Origin: Anaerolineaceae bacterium
GTDB taxonomy: Bacteria > Chloroflexota > Anaerolineae > Anaerolineales > Villigracilaceae
Direction: 5' to 3'
NCBI GenBank assembly: GCA_003598975.1
Contig: QZIJ01000036.1
Coordinates: 1-64,000, forward strand
DNA length: 64,000 bases
In this document: positions 21,261 to 31,800 of the stretch, in pieces
Layout: every line of letters starts with the position of its first letter
Numbering within the stretch: the stretch's first letter is position 1
Notes under the pieces: model-generated
What the model was told of the DNA's origin: nothing
What the model saw: only the letters and a program-made list of their open reading frames with translations
The model's database searches: none
Position numbers and translations under genes: made by a program

Positions 21261-23077
21261 TATCCATCAGCCAACAGAATGGGGATGCGCCCCTTGAGCG
21301 TCCGACCACCCGACATGCGCGCGATGAAATGAAGCGGCGGCAACTCCCCCAGCATCGCCGCCGGAAACAGTTCGGCCTCTTCTTCGAGTATCTGTTCCTG
21401 GTATGACGCGGTATACTCATCATGGATATGGGTATCGACGTTGTGCCCATACCTCAGCGCCATTGAGCGCACCTTGATTTGCGGCATCCCTTCGGCAATG
21501 TACTTCTGGGTCTCGGAATCCAGAACGCGCATCGCGATCTTGTTGTTAGTGTTGGCGAGAACCTGCCGCGCCTTGTTCTCATCGCCGAGTCGGCTGGCGA
21601 AATCGGCAAAAGTCTGCGTGGCGATGGTGACTCGAAATTCTGCGCCACCACCCTTGTTCATGAGCTGGATGGCCGGCTGGTTGAGCACCTCGGCAGCTTC
21701 GTCGATGAACAGATTGACCGGCGCCAGCGAGTCGATCCCGTAGTTGTAGCGGTCACCCGCAACGGCAGCGAGATCGGCCAGCATGATGGAGCCGATGGCG
21801 CTTCCCACTGTCGAGTCGGCAAGGGAATCCAGGCCAATGTAAACCACCTTGTTGCCGCGAATGATCTTCGACATGTCCGTCACCAGCCGCTCGTGCCCCG
21901 GCTCAAAATCGGGAGAAAGAAGTTCCTGTAATGGATCGCTGGTGAGCATCGAAAGAATCGGGATCAGCGAAGCCACCATCTTCTGGAAGTGATCGCGGTT
22001 GTGTTCGTAGGTCGAGATCAGGCCATCAAGATCAACCGATTGCGCCTCATGGATGGCGACTTCCTTATAGAAAGAGATGTAGGCTTCCAGAAGGCGATCC
22101 TTGTTGCGCCTGATGTAGGACGACGATCTGCTTTCCCAATCATTCACATGGCTGGTGAAATGAATTTTCAAGGCCCGCTGCAGGAGATTATCTGCGCCAC
22201 CTTCAACATACCGCCGAAGCTGGACAAGATTTGGCCGGTGGCCGGTGGCAATCATGCCATTCGTGATGTCATTGAGCACTTTCCATCCGAAGGCGGTGAA
22301 AGGGTCGGCTCCGGTTTCCGATGGGATGAGCGCCGCCACGCGGCTGGCGAGTTCGGTTTTGCGATTCCAGTTGCGCAACGGATCAATGCAGGCAGACCGG
22401 TCGGGATGGGCCGGATGAAAATACACGAACCGGTCCCCTGCCCCGCTGGCCTCGCAGGCCGCGCGCGCATTCCGGGCAAGCGCATGATCGCCCTTCGGAT
22501 CGATGATGATGACCGTCTCACCCCGAAAAATCGCCTGAGCAATCAGCAGGTCGAACAGGCGCGTTTTCCCGACGCGGGTCGTGCCAACGATCAGTGTGTG
22601 CCCAACCAGATGTGATAGCTCGGAATACAAATCCTTTTCAGGGGCAAGGCCATGTATCCAGTATGCGCCCTCGGCGTGTTGGGCAACTTTACCTATGGTT
22701 CTGACGACACCGAGCGAGATCAGTGTATGAAGCTTGGTCGCTTCGATGTCAGTCCAGGGAAACCCCTTCCCAAGCCAGAAAGACTTCTGCCTGGCTGACT
22801 GACGTGCTTGCTTGCCCAGTTCGGACAGGCCGATGAACTCTCTCCCGAACAACTTGAGACGGGAGGCATCAACCAGTCTTTTGTAGGCATGGTATCCCCG
22901 GTAAGCCGCAGCCAATGCACATGCGATTGCAAGCAAGGCCGCAAAATGGGAAAACATTGGCACGGCAATGGAAACCAGCAGGATCAGTGCCGATCCGGCG
23001 ACCCAGACCAGCGCCATCTTCGCCTCAAAATTAGGGCGCCACGGAACCTCAAAATCGTAAGGGGAAGATGCGGCCAT
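21260..23077 (-). CDS. traD: TraD-type conjugative coupling protein (T4CP)
   Basis: TLIVGTTRVGKTRLFDLLIAQAI Walker A, VNLFIDEAAEVL Walker B; start re-assigned to MAASSPYDFEVPWRPN. Confidence 0.93.
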   Translation of the reverse strand: MAASSPYDFEVPWRPNFEAKMALVWVAGSALILLVSIAVPMFSHFAALLAIACALAAAYRGYHAYKRLVDASRLKLFGREFIGLSELGKQARQSARQKSFWLGKGFPWTDIEATKLHTLISLGVVRTIGKVAQHAEGAYWIHGLAPEKDLYSELSHLVGHTLIVGTTRVGKTRLFDLLIAQAIFRGETVIIIDPKGDHALARNARAACEASGAGDRFVYFHPAHPDRSACIDPLRNWNRKTELASRVAALIPSETGADPFTAFGWKVLNDITNGMIATGHRPNLVQLRRYVEGGADNLLQRALKIHFTSHVNDWESRSSSYIRRNKDRLLEAYISFYKEVAIHEAQSVDLDGLISTYEHNRDHFQKMVASLIPILSMLTSDPLQELLSPDFEPGHERLVTDMSKIIRGNKVVYIGLDSLADSTVGSAIGSIMLADLAAVAGDRYNYGIDSLAPVNLFIDEAAEVLNQPAIQLMNKGGGAEFRVTIATQTFADFASRLGDENKARQVLANTNNKIAMRVLDSETQKYIAEGMPQIKVRSMALRYGHNVDTHIHDEYTASYQEQILEEEAELFPAAMLGELPPLHFIARMSGGRTLKGRIPILLADG

Positions 23078-23376
23078 CACCCGATGCTCGATGATGGCCA
23101 GAAATGGAGGCTGCAACCCTTCTGGCGATTCTTCTGGAAATAGGCAATGGCCCGTTTGGCAAACTCTGACTCGTTGTCGTACTCAATCGTCATCACCGGG
23201 AAGATGACTGATTTCCCCCGGCTGGATTTGTCTTCCGCATCGAAATTGTCCTCGACAAACAGCCGCTCAAAAACCTTGAAACGGAATTTTTCGCCACCCC
23301 TGGAGCCTTGATCAACCACTTGGGTTTCCAGCCAAACGCGATGGGCGTGCTCGACATTGATCCGTGTTAGCGCCAT
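23077..23376 (-). CDS. Hypothetical protein of traD operon
   Basis: 99 aa ORF coupled to traD start. Confidence 0.6.
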   Translation of the reverse strand: MALTRINVEHAHRVWLETQVVDQGSRGGEKFRFKVFERLFVEDNFDAEDKSSRGKSVIFPVMTIEYDNESEFAKRAIAYFQKNRQKGCSLHFWPSSSIG

Positions 23377-23783
23377 GCCCTTGCCCGATCATTGTTTGCG
23401 TTGGACAACAAGTGCATGACGGCCAAACCTGACCAGATCGCTACCAGCCATTCGGCGCCGGGAATCCAGATCGAGATAACCAGCAGCGCCTGAATGCCTA
23501 TGGACAGCAAACCAAGGGCTGAAGCGAGGCGGCGATTGAAATCCTCGCTCCTGTTTGCGGCAAGAAGAATAAAACCTAGCCATGCAAAGGTCGTAACGAG
23601 CGCCAGCTCCCAAGCCCGGCCTCTGACAAGCTGCTCAGTCATTCCACCGAGGAAGGAAGCGCCCATGACGACCCAGACGAATCCTAAAGAGTCAGGCATC
23701 AATCTCAAGTCCCCACGAAAACTCAAAAGCCTCCAGCAGTGATGGATTATTGCCACTACCAGCCCGGATTGTTTGCTTCGCAT
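23367..23783 (-). CDS. Hypothetical membrane protein of traD operon
   Basis: Start re-assigned to MRSKQSGLVVAIIHH; multiple hydrophobic segments. Confidence 0.6.
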   Translation of the reverse strand: MRSKQSGLVVAIIHHCWRLLSFRGDLRLMPDSLGFVWVVMGASFLGGMTEQLVRGRAWELALVTTFAWLGFILLAANRSEDFNRRLASALGLLSIGIQALLVISIWIPGAEWLVAIWSGLAVMHLLSNANNDRARAWR

Positions 23784-23855
23784 ATTCACCTCCCTACCTG
23801 CCCTTGTTGACCACTTCTCAGGCCATCTTACGGATTCCTGAAAATATGCAACCCC

Positions 23856-23884
23856 CGAAATCTGCACTGCCAGGTCACATTTCG
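23856..23884. promoter_or_regulatory. 29-bp palindromic operator, site 2 (upstream of traD operon)
   Basis: CGAAATCTGCA-CTGCCAG-GTCACATTTCG. Confidence 0.6.
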
Positions 23885-23891
23885 AGAAAAG

Positions 23892-24068
23892 TTATCCACA
23901 GGAACGGTTTTTGCGCCAATTTATCCACGTGACATCTGCCTCAGTGACTGATTCCCGCAATCACAAGCCCGCAGTGCATTCCAAGGGGCTTGGCAAAATT
24001 ATCCACGTGAAATCTGTCTCATGAGCATGTGAAATCTGTCCCATGATTACGTGAAATCTGTCTCGCGG
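23892..24068. repeat. Putative replication origin: 22-bp-spaced iterons plus DnaA boxes
   Basis: CACGTGAAATCTGTCTCATGA (24004), CATGTGAAATCTGTCCCATGA (24026), TACGTGAAATCTGTCTCGCGG (24048) spaced exactly 22 bp; diverged copy CACGTGACATCTGCCTCAGTGA (23926); TTATCCACA at 23892, TTATCCACG at 23921 and 23999. Confidence 0.8.
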
Positions 24069-24213
24069 ATCCCGCTGCAAGCCTTGACTGGCAAGGCATA
24101 ACGGCCTTCCCCAAGTAGTTGCATGTAGCTTCTCATGTAGGTTTACAAATAGAGGGGGCGATTACTTGTGGATATTCTGGCTTGGCCAGCCATGATGAAA
24201 GCTGAGCACTGAA

Positions 24214-25194
24214 CTACAGCGGAGAAAGTTTGGCGCCACCTGTATGGCGAATACGCAGTCGGCTGGCCACCACAAAAAGTCCGGTTTCCTGCGCGGTGAC
24301 GTTGGCCTCCGGGTAAAACAGCAACGCTTCCTTGAGCCTCTGGAGAAAACGCTTCTTGAAATCGAGCAGGCCACGCGGCGTATTACCGTAATCCGCGCCG
24401 AACTGAAGCTTCAATGCCTGCCACGGAATGAGAACGCTGGGGCGATTGGTGACACGCAGAAGAAATATCCGGTAGACCAGCCATGAATAGACATCCATCG
24501 CCAGCGGTGATTTAGAGAGCGCGTGCAACACACGCATATCGATCGGCACTGGCGACTCGGTCACGTTCCTGAAAAACTCAGCCGATAACTTCAGCGAACT
24601 CTCCCAGAGCATCCGGTCATCCGGGCGATGCGGATCCCAAAGCATAAATGCCTCGTCGGCAATGGGCATATTCTTCAAACCGAACCGCCCTTGGCTCTGA
24701 TAGGTAATGGACAGTATTGAGGAGAATAGCTTCATGGACTGGGCGCGAAGCCGTTGACAGTCCCGCCCATCCGTCCGCATCCCAAGCTTGCGCAGGAACT
24801 CGTTTTGGCTTTTACCAAGACCGAGCAGCGGAGATTTTGTCTTCACAGCCTCCGTGCATATCCACGCCAAGAGAAGTCTGGGGACAGTACCGAAGGGAAG
24901 GCCGATTCTGGGATTGGCGATGATAGACAGCGATACAGCACCGCTTGTCCGTTCGAAGAATGGAACGCCAGGGTCGCTATGTGGCAAGGTTGTCTGGACG
25001 AGCGCCTGGCCCATGAAGGCAAGTGATCCGGCATTGATCTCGATATCGTTGATCTCGGAAGCCAGAGCGATCAGCTTGCCGACGCGCGAAGGGCCTGTCA
25101 CGACGAGGCTCTTCTGAGTTCGGACGGATAAACCGAAACTCGCAGTAGCTGTAGAAAAATATTGGATGTTGTGGCACAGAAATACATACCGCAA
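24214..25194 (-). CDS. repA: Plasmid replication initiator (RepA_C family-like)
   Basis: Pattern ...GSLAFMGQALVQTTLPHSDPGVPFFERTSGAVSLSIIANPRIGLPFGTVPRLLLAWICTEAV...LGLGKSQNEFLRKLG; adjacent iterons. Possible true start GTG at 25101. Confidence 0.88.
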   Translation of the reverse strand: MRYVFLCHNIQYFSTATASFGLSVRTQKSLVVTGPSRVGKLIALASEINDIEINAGSLAFMGQALVQTTLPHSDPGVPFFERTSGAVSLSIIANPRIGLPFGTVPRLLLAWICTEAVKTKSPLLGLGKSQNEFLRKLGMRTDGRDCQRLRAQSMKLFSSILSITYQSQGRFGLKNMPIADEAFMLWDPHRPDDRMLWESSLKLSAEFFRNVTESPVPIDMRVLHALSKSPLAMDVYSWLVYRIFLLRVTNRPSVLIPWQALKLQFGADYGNTPRGLLDFKKRFLQRLKEALLFYPEANVTAQETGLFVVASRLRIRHTGGAKLSPL

Positions 25195-25224
25195 CTTTTA
25201 CATCGGCGCTATCTCTATAGCGGC

Positions 25225-25253
25225 TGAAATGCATCTTTTTAGGCTACGTTTCG
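25225..25253. promoter_or_regulatory. 29-bp palindromic operator, site 3 (upstream of repA)
   Basis: TGAAATGCATC-TTTTTAG-GCTACGTTTCG. Confidence 0.6.
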
Positions 25254-25597
25254 ACTACGCGGTAATGAGTACAGTGAATGTGCTTGTGACGATGTTTGCC
25301 AAGCAATGATTGAGAGCCAGAGAAAGGCACTGTCATGTTTACCTGTAGATATTCGGCAGATGATCCAGCGGTACATAACCAGCCTCAGCAGAGCCAGCCG
25401 GTGCACTGTTGTGTCTGTCGCGATAAGTGAAGCCGACAATCCATCTACAACACTGGTTGGCCGGATTGTGAAACTGGCATTCGAGATTAGCTTGCTTGTA
25501 AACATGAGCACTTCCACTCGTGGATAACCGTAATCTGTGTAAACCAAGGCTTCAAATCCATGATCTGCGAACGAGTGCGCAAAAGATCATCGCTTTG

Positions 25598-28500
25598 TCA
25601 TTTTGTGTCAACGACAGGATTTGATGATTTCGGAAACCGTGCGCGAAGCCGCTGCGCTAAGGCTCCCAATTCATCAGTACGTCCGAAGCTTGATTGCACA
25701 AGCAAAGCCACTGTCTTTCGGGGCCCCCCCCCATGAGCAAGCGCTGCAGCCCAGCCTTTCTCAGCGCCTACCACATCAACAGAGTCGAGAATACGCTGGA
25801 GAATCTGCGGCGCAGTTCCAGCAATCACACTAATATAGTCCGCCGCCTCGTTATACCAACTTGGATGTGCATTCGAGAGTACGCGCCCAGTCGCAGCTTC
25901 TGATGGTGCCAAAACAAACTCCAGAAGATCAGGGTAGTCGTTAGCGAAGTAGGACACTACTCCTGTCCCGAAACGCCAGTCCACATGGTCATGTTGATTC
26001 AGGCGGATTTGTCTACCGTGCGCCACGTGTTGGTATGCCGCAGTGGGTGCCACCATAACGAGCCTGGGCGGAAAGGCTTCGATCCGGTGAAGATTTGCGC
26101 TGATTAGTTCCGCAAGCATCTTGCGTGAAGGCTTCGCTCCATATGCAACGCCAATCAGGACTTCGGCTTCGTGCGGTAGATTCCGCCAGTTTTGGCCGAT
26201 TGTCTCTGCGATACGCGTCCAGTCCATGAGCGCAACCGTCGAGCGAAATTTGGCGGGCACCGCTCGCGCCATGAAGGCAAGAAGAAAGGAAGTGTGCTGA
26301 AATTCACGAATCCTGCTGGCTGAAAGCTGGGCGGCAAGCCGCGATGGCTTAATTGCCCGCAGTAACTTAGCTGCTAGTTCGCGTTGTCGCGGCTTCGGTG
26401 CCAGCCTCCCCACGTAGATGCCTAGCGGATCAAACATGCGCAGCACATGCCAAGCAATGTCGTCGAGGTCTCGGAACGCGGGAATTGGATCATCGGCGAG
26501 CAGTTTCTGTGCAATAGGGACAAACTTCTCAACCATATCCAGAGCCAGAATCTCGTCGGGCCAGGCCATCGCTTTACAGAAATTCGCAAAGGCCCCAGCC
26601 GGCTCAGACACAGGCCATTCCGTGGCGAAATCAATTAGCTTCTGCCGATCAAGGCTCGATAGAAAGGCTCGACTCCAGGGGGTATCTTGACCAGCTTTCA
26701 ATGCAGAGAGTAGTTCGCCGAGATGATAGGCCGTCTTCGGTGTCACTGCGGAGATTGCCGCTGCGACAGCATGCGGATCCGCTGCATTCACTAGAGCTGC
26801 GGCTAGCTCTTGGTCTTTGTTGTGAACAGCATGAAGTAGCCTAGCCAACCCATAACCGCTCGGTTCAAGAGGGGCGGATATCCAACTAGCGACGGTCTCT
26901 TCGTGACCTATCAGCAGCACCTGCGGCCAGCTTTGACCATACGCGCCGAGTTCACTCAGAAGTAGGCTGGCGAAAGTTATCTCCTCGGGATCGGACGCTC
27001 GCCAGCACCTCTCGACAAGAGGCTTCAAGGCCTGTTCTGGAATCAAGTATGTAAACTGCCGCCCTTCACCCGCAAAGGAGAGTTCGTGAAGTAGGAGCCG
27101 CAGGCCAGCAATGGGAAACATAGCGTCTGCTACCACATGTCGCAGCATGCGGCCTACGCTTTCCCGACTTTCTGTATTTTGAGCCTTCAGAATTTGTGCG
27201 AGCACGACGGAGGCGAACTTCTGGTGAGGGCACCGCAGGTCGTGTGAGCCTATTAGCAGGCGATGTCGAATCAGCAGTTCCACAGACCGCTGCACTAGTG
27301 CGACATCAAGTCCGCCCACATCCAAAATTGCTGTCAGCTCCGCAAGACTCGGACGTGCATCTCTTGAAGCGAGTTGACGAATAGCCACACCAGCTAGCGC
27401 GATGTCTGCATTACCAGCCCGCGCTGTATCGGCAGCCTCCTTTGCCCGACGCCAGCCCCCACCGAGAATAAAGCAAAACTGCCAAGGGAGCAGGGCTTCC
27501 TGTTCAGCTTGATCGATCCGGTCTTCCAAGGCGGTGTCGTGCAGCTGGTCACCTATCTGGTTGTCCACGCGGCGCACAACCTCCAGAGTCCGATCACGTG
27601 CGCTTCTAAGAGCTTCGGCGATAGTCCGAACTGCACGCTTGGCATCTATGATGATTGAGCCACGGAACGAGGCATCATGTTCGACAGCATTGTGCGTCGA
27701 GAGCAATAGCCGGTTCGGCCCAGCAGCCTCCTCAGCGGTTCGAAGCACATCAGGTTTGGTCAGATGGGCATCGTCTACAAGGAAGAGCGTTTTGTGTTGA
27801 ACATCGGGGAGCCGAAGGTTTATAACGTCGGCACGCGGATCGCTTAGCCGAACGATGTGCCAGCCCAATTCGGCAAATTGCTTTGCCGCTTGATAAGCGC
27901 ACAGCGACTTTCCTGCTCCAGGCTCACCCACAATCCGAGCCGAGAAAGCTCGTAGTAATTCAGCAACTGCTACATCGGTCTCCTGCAATTTTGGGCAGGC
28001 AGCAGCGTCTTCAGGTCCGAGCGGTCGTCCCATGAGCGCCGGGCCTAAGTCTCGGCCTTCGCCAAACACAACTGGCTGCCAAGTAGGCTGCGCAAGACAT
28101 AAGCGGGCAGAATCATCTTGCGCTTGCTTGGACATATCCAAAAGCTCACGGACTTCCGACCCGTGCGGCATCGCCTGCACGCCCTCAAGAAGCTTGGCAA
28201 AGTCGAAACCATGTTCAGGGTAGAAGGCTTGCAACACTTCCTTCTTCTCGCACAACAAGCTCTCAATTTGCCCCCAGCCGAACACGCTTACAGTGAATCG
28301 ACCTTCTTTCTTGCGCACGGCAGAAATATTCCGCGCTACCTCTTGCAAAGCACCATCGACGGGAGCCGTCGTTGCAAATATCCAGTGCTGCAGACTGGGT
28401 TCAAAGCACTCGGCCTTGGAGATTTCACATTCAAGCTCTTTGACACTCGGCTTAGCGCCGTATTGCGTATCCTTCCCCTTGCACTGGACACCCTGATAGA

Positions 28501-28675
28501 TTGCGTAATCCCCCCCCGGAGAACCGAAGACATCGACACCGTGTTGAGGCTGGCCCGATCGGCCATTCTTTTGGGCAAACGGATCGCCCCATATCGCCTT
28601 GAAGAGGCAATGGCACAGATCCTCGAAAGTTATCCAGGATTTCGGTGCTGGAATTTGTTTTTCTCGGTCTTCCAT
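25598..28675 (-). CDS. Mrr-like restriction-nuclease domain fused to STAND/AAA-like NTPase; candidate antiphage protein
   Basis: 1025 aa; N-terminal HGVDVFGSPGGDYAIYQGVQCKGKD (PD-(D/E)XK-like), Walker A RIVGEPGAGKSLCAYQAA, Walker B TLFLVDDAHL, long helical C-terminus. Confidence 0.72.
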   Translation of the reverse strand: MEDREKQIPAPKSWITFEDLCHCLFKAIWGDPFAQKNGRSGQPQHGVDVFGSPGGDYAIYQGVQCKGKDTQYGAKPSVKELECEISKAECFEPSLQHWIFATTAPVDGALQEVARNISAVRKKEGRFTVSVFGWGQIESLLCEKKEVLQAFYPEHGFDFAKLLEGVQAMPHGSEVRELLDMSKQAQDDSARLCLAQPTWQPVVFGEGRDLGPALMGRPLGPEDAAACPKLQETDVAVAELLRAFSARIVGEPGAGKSLCAYQAAKQFAELGWHIVRLSDPRADVINLRLPDVQHKTLFLVDDAHLTKPDVLRTAEEAAGPNRLLLSTHNAVEHDASFRGSIIIDAKRAVRTIAEALRSARDRTLEVVRRVDNQIGDQLHDTALEDRIDQAEQEALLPWQFCFILGGGWRRAKEAADTARAGNADIALAGVAIRQLASRDARPSLAELTAILDVGGLDVALVQRSVELLIRHRLLIGSHDLRCPHQKFASVVLAQILKAQNTESRESVGRMLRHVVADAMFPIAGLRLLLHELSFAGEGRQFTYLIPEQALKPLVERCWRASDPEEITFASLLLSELGAYGQSWPQVLLIGHEETVASWISAPLEPSGYGLARLLHAVHNKDQELAAALVNAADPHAVAAAISAVTPKTAYHLGELLSALKAGQDTPWSRAFLSSLDRQKLIDFATEWPVSEPAGAFANFCKAMAWPDEILALDMVEKFVPIAQKLLADDPIPAFRDLDDIAWHVLRMFDPLGIYVGRLAPKPRQRELAAKLLRAIKPSRLAAQLSASRIREFQHTSFLLAFMARAVPAKFRSTVALMDWTRIAETIGQNWRNLPHEAEVLIGVAYGAKPSRKMLAELISANLHRIEAFPPRLVMVAPTAAYQHVAHGRQIRLNQHDHVDWRFGTGVVSYFANDYPDLLEFVLAPSEAATGRVLSNAHPSWYNEAADYISVIAGTAPQILQRILDSVDVVGAEKGWAAALAHGGGPRKTVALLVQSSFGRTDELGALAQRLRARFPKSSNPVVDTK

Positions 28676-28880
28676 AGAGTTAATCTACTGTCACAAATTT
28701 CAGGATTTATGCGGCATAAAATTTGCCAGAATTATCGTTTCTTATGCCAGCCACGCGCCGCGAGAGTTGCCATCTCGGCATCATCAAGACTCGTCGTATC
28801 GCAAGGCAAAGGAGGTAGGAGGAACGAGTCATGGCAACATAGTGGAGTTTGAGCCGCCTGCTCATTCTCAAGATGCGATT

Positions 28881-31800
28881 CTATAACTTGTGAGCCATGA
28901 ACGATCCTGAACCTATCGCACTTGCCGCCCTTTCAAGCAAATGTTCGTGGTGAGTAAAAAACAACACCTGCGTCTTCTTGGACAATTCCGCCAGCACTTT
29001 GAAAGTTGCGCTCGCCGACGCGTCGTCGAAATTGATAACGATGTCATCCACCACCACGGGCATTGGCTCTTGATTAGCAACATGGCTTTCAATTGCGGCC
29101 AAGCGTAATGCCAGAAAAAGCTGGTCACGGGTTCCAGAACTTAGATTGCCAACGGTTTCACGCTTGCCATTGGCGCGAACGCCAACAAGGATTGTCATAT
29201 CCTCATCGAAATCCGTCGCAACCTTGGCGAAACGTCCGCCGGTGATAGTCGCAAATAGCTCAGAGGCGCGCGCCAGCAGAGGCCCTTGATAGCGCTGCTG
29301 GTAGGTTTCTATAACTTCAGAAATAATGGAAGAAGAAAGTCGAGCTGACGCGTATTCGGCGATCAGATTGGAAAGTCTGGCCACCGCATCTGCGGCCCTT
29401 TGTTCCGCATCGGCCGCAACCGCATCGCCATCAACCTTGCCAAGTGCCGCCTCTGCCTCGATCAACTTCCCGTGCCGCTCTTCAACTTGCGGTGTGCATG
29501 CATGAAGGTCTCCAACTGCCCGCTCCAGCGATGCCTTAACCAATACCAAATCTTGTCCGGCGGCTTGAGATAATAATTCCTGAAGCGGAAGTGCTGAGGC
29601 CGTCACCAGCCTTTCCTCGATAGCATCAATTTCACTTTCCAGCTTCAGATATTCGGCACTCCGGTTTTCTGCATCGAACAGTTCCGCGAGCGTTTCACAA
29701 CCGGCGGCAGACTTTAAGTTAGCCAACTCCTGATTCGCCTGCCGCATTATCTGATCTGCCCGAGCAGACGCTTTTCCTGCCTCCTCAATTCTTTCCTCCA
29801 GTGACTTGCGACGTTGCACAAGTTTCTTTCCTTCGGTCAACCGCTCATAAAGCGTTTCAACCACGGCGTCGGCTGATCTATTCGCACGGTCGTACTGTAT
29901 CGCTTCACAAAGACGTGCCGTTTCCCCCTCAACTCGCGTCACAGTTGCTATTGCCGTTGCGAGTTCAGCGCGAGATGCATCCTGCATATCAAGAGCATCC
30001 TCAAAGTCCTCGAACTGTCCGAGTCTTGCGGTGGCTTCCTCTCCGCCAGCGTCCGGGTTAAGCCGAATTGCCTGCATGGAGTCACTCCAACTAACTCTCC
30101 ATTCTTCCAGAAGACTCTTGGATTTATCAGCCTGAGCAACTGCATCAGCAAGCTTTTCCTCGGCATTCTTTTTCTTTCTGGCAAGCACCTTTTGGCTGGC
30201 TGCGGCCTTGTTCGCATGGTCAACGAAAGCCCTTGCCCGGCCTATTGCTTGAGCCAGTGACTCGTTCTCACCTAAAGCTGGAAGCCCTGCCTCAGACAAT
30301 GCCAAGGACAAGTTGTTACCCATCATCACAGCCTGTTCGTCGGCCATGCTCGCCTGTTGTTTAACATCTGCATAAGCTTTGTAGCGCTGCATGAAGAGTT
30401 CACGCTTATTCAGCCAATCCGTCATCTCAGCAACACCGAGAGAAGGCAGGCCATACTTGTCGATGAGCGCCTGCCACTGCGACTTCAACTCGCTTGTTTC
30501 CTTGCCGACCCTTTCCAAACGCGTTCGTTCCAGCTCAATGACATTGCGCATCTGCGCCTGACGCTTTAGTAGTTCCGAGTGCTGCGATACTCGTGCAGCA
30601 TCTGCAAATCGGCTATCGGCAGTAACGTCAGCAGCCTGAACTGAAAACTCATATTCGGCTGCCGTCGGAAGGACTTCCTCCTCTTGACGCTCATTTTGAG
30701 CGGGAAACACCTTGCTACGAATCTTCTGCCACAAGCTTTCGCGAAGGCCACGCTGCTCAGCAAGATGTTCGGCTGTAGGAACTTCGCTTTGCTGCATAAG
30801 CCCCTCTAGCTCGCCGCTCACTGTTGCGATGTCGTTTTCGATACCCTCTATCTTATCTCGGAGTATCTGCCTCCTCGTTTCGAGTTCTTCACGGGCTGCA
30901 TGGAAGTGCTGAAGTTCTGCCGCCAATGGAATTCCCATCGAAACGAGCGCCTCTATGGGTTTGTCCGCGAGCATAGTTGCATCATGAGCCAGGGTAGCTT
31001 CCAAGTTTGCTGCTTGCCGGGTTAATTCCTCGGCTTTTGATTCTGAATTACCTTGAGCCTCGAACACACTGATAGCATCGACAACTGAAGTCGGCACATC
31101 CTGTAGCCCTAATTCGGACAGTTCTGCATTCAGATCGTCTAGCTCTCTTTTTGTTGTTGATGTCAGCCGGGTTAACGCATCCAGTTCAGTCTGGAGCGTA
31201 GCGCCTTTGGTGGCCTGACTTTGAACTCTGGCGCGCAAGGTCGCACTCGGAATCAACGAACGCAAATTGTCCTGATGGGATTCACCAATAGCGGACAGCA
31301 AAGAGCCGATACGAGCATCGGCCTGCTCTCCCCTGCCCTTTGCGCTCGCGGCTGCATCGCGCGCAGCTCTGAAAGCTTCCAGCGTGAAATAGAGTGATTC
31401 AATCGAACCACTTTCGTCCAGTATCGTTTGGGGCAGTTCGATGGCTTCCAGTTCTGCCCGCAACCTTGCCATGTTATCTGCTGCCTCGCGGCCAGATTGT
31501 TCTGCCTGCCGCAATTGTGTTTCTGCCCCCATACGCAGGGCTGAAGCCTCAGGGGGCAATTTGGTCACGTCGCCCAAGTCGGCAAGGCGCTCCAACGCAA
31601 GCGACCGCGACGCAACATCGGGCAGAACGGCCGCCAGACGCTCAAGTCGGCGTGCCTCTCGCTGAAGTACCTCTTGCTGCGATCGCGCCGCGTCATAAGT
31701 AGCACGCGCCTCTTCAGTTGCCTTTCGTAGCGACTCCCATTCAGCCGGTTTGGTCTGTGCTGCCTTGGCTTCCTTGCGCGCCTCACTGTATTGCTCCAAT

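Noticed and set aside
23926-24068. Repeats considered as a CRISPR array
   Set aside because: Repeat period of 22 bp leaves no spacers and there are no cas genes; fits iterons beside repA.
25239-25547. 102-aa minus ORF upstream of repA
   Set aside because: Overlaps the palindromic operator and has no recognisable motif; coding status unsupported.
28118-28852. 244-aa + strand ORF
   Set aside because: Antisense to the nuclease-NTPase N-terminus; no motif support.
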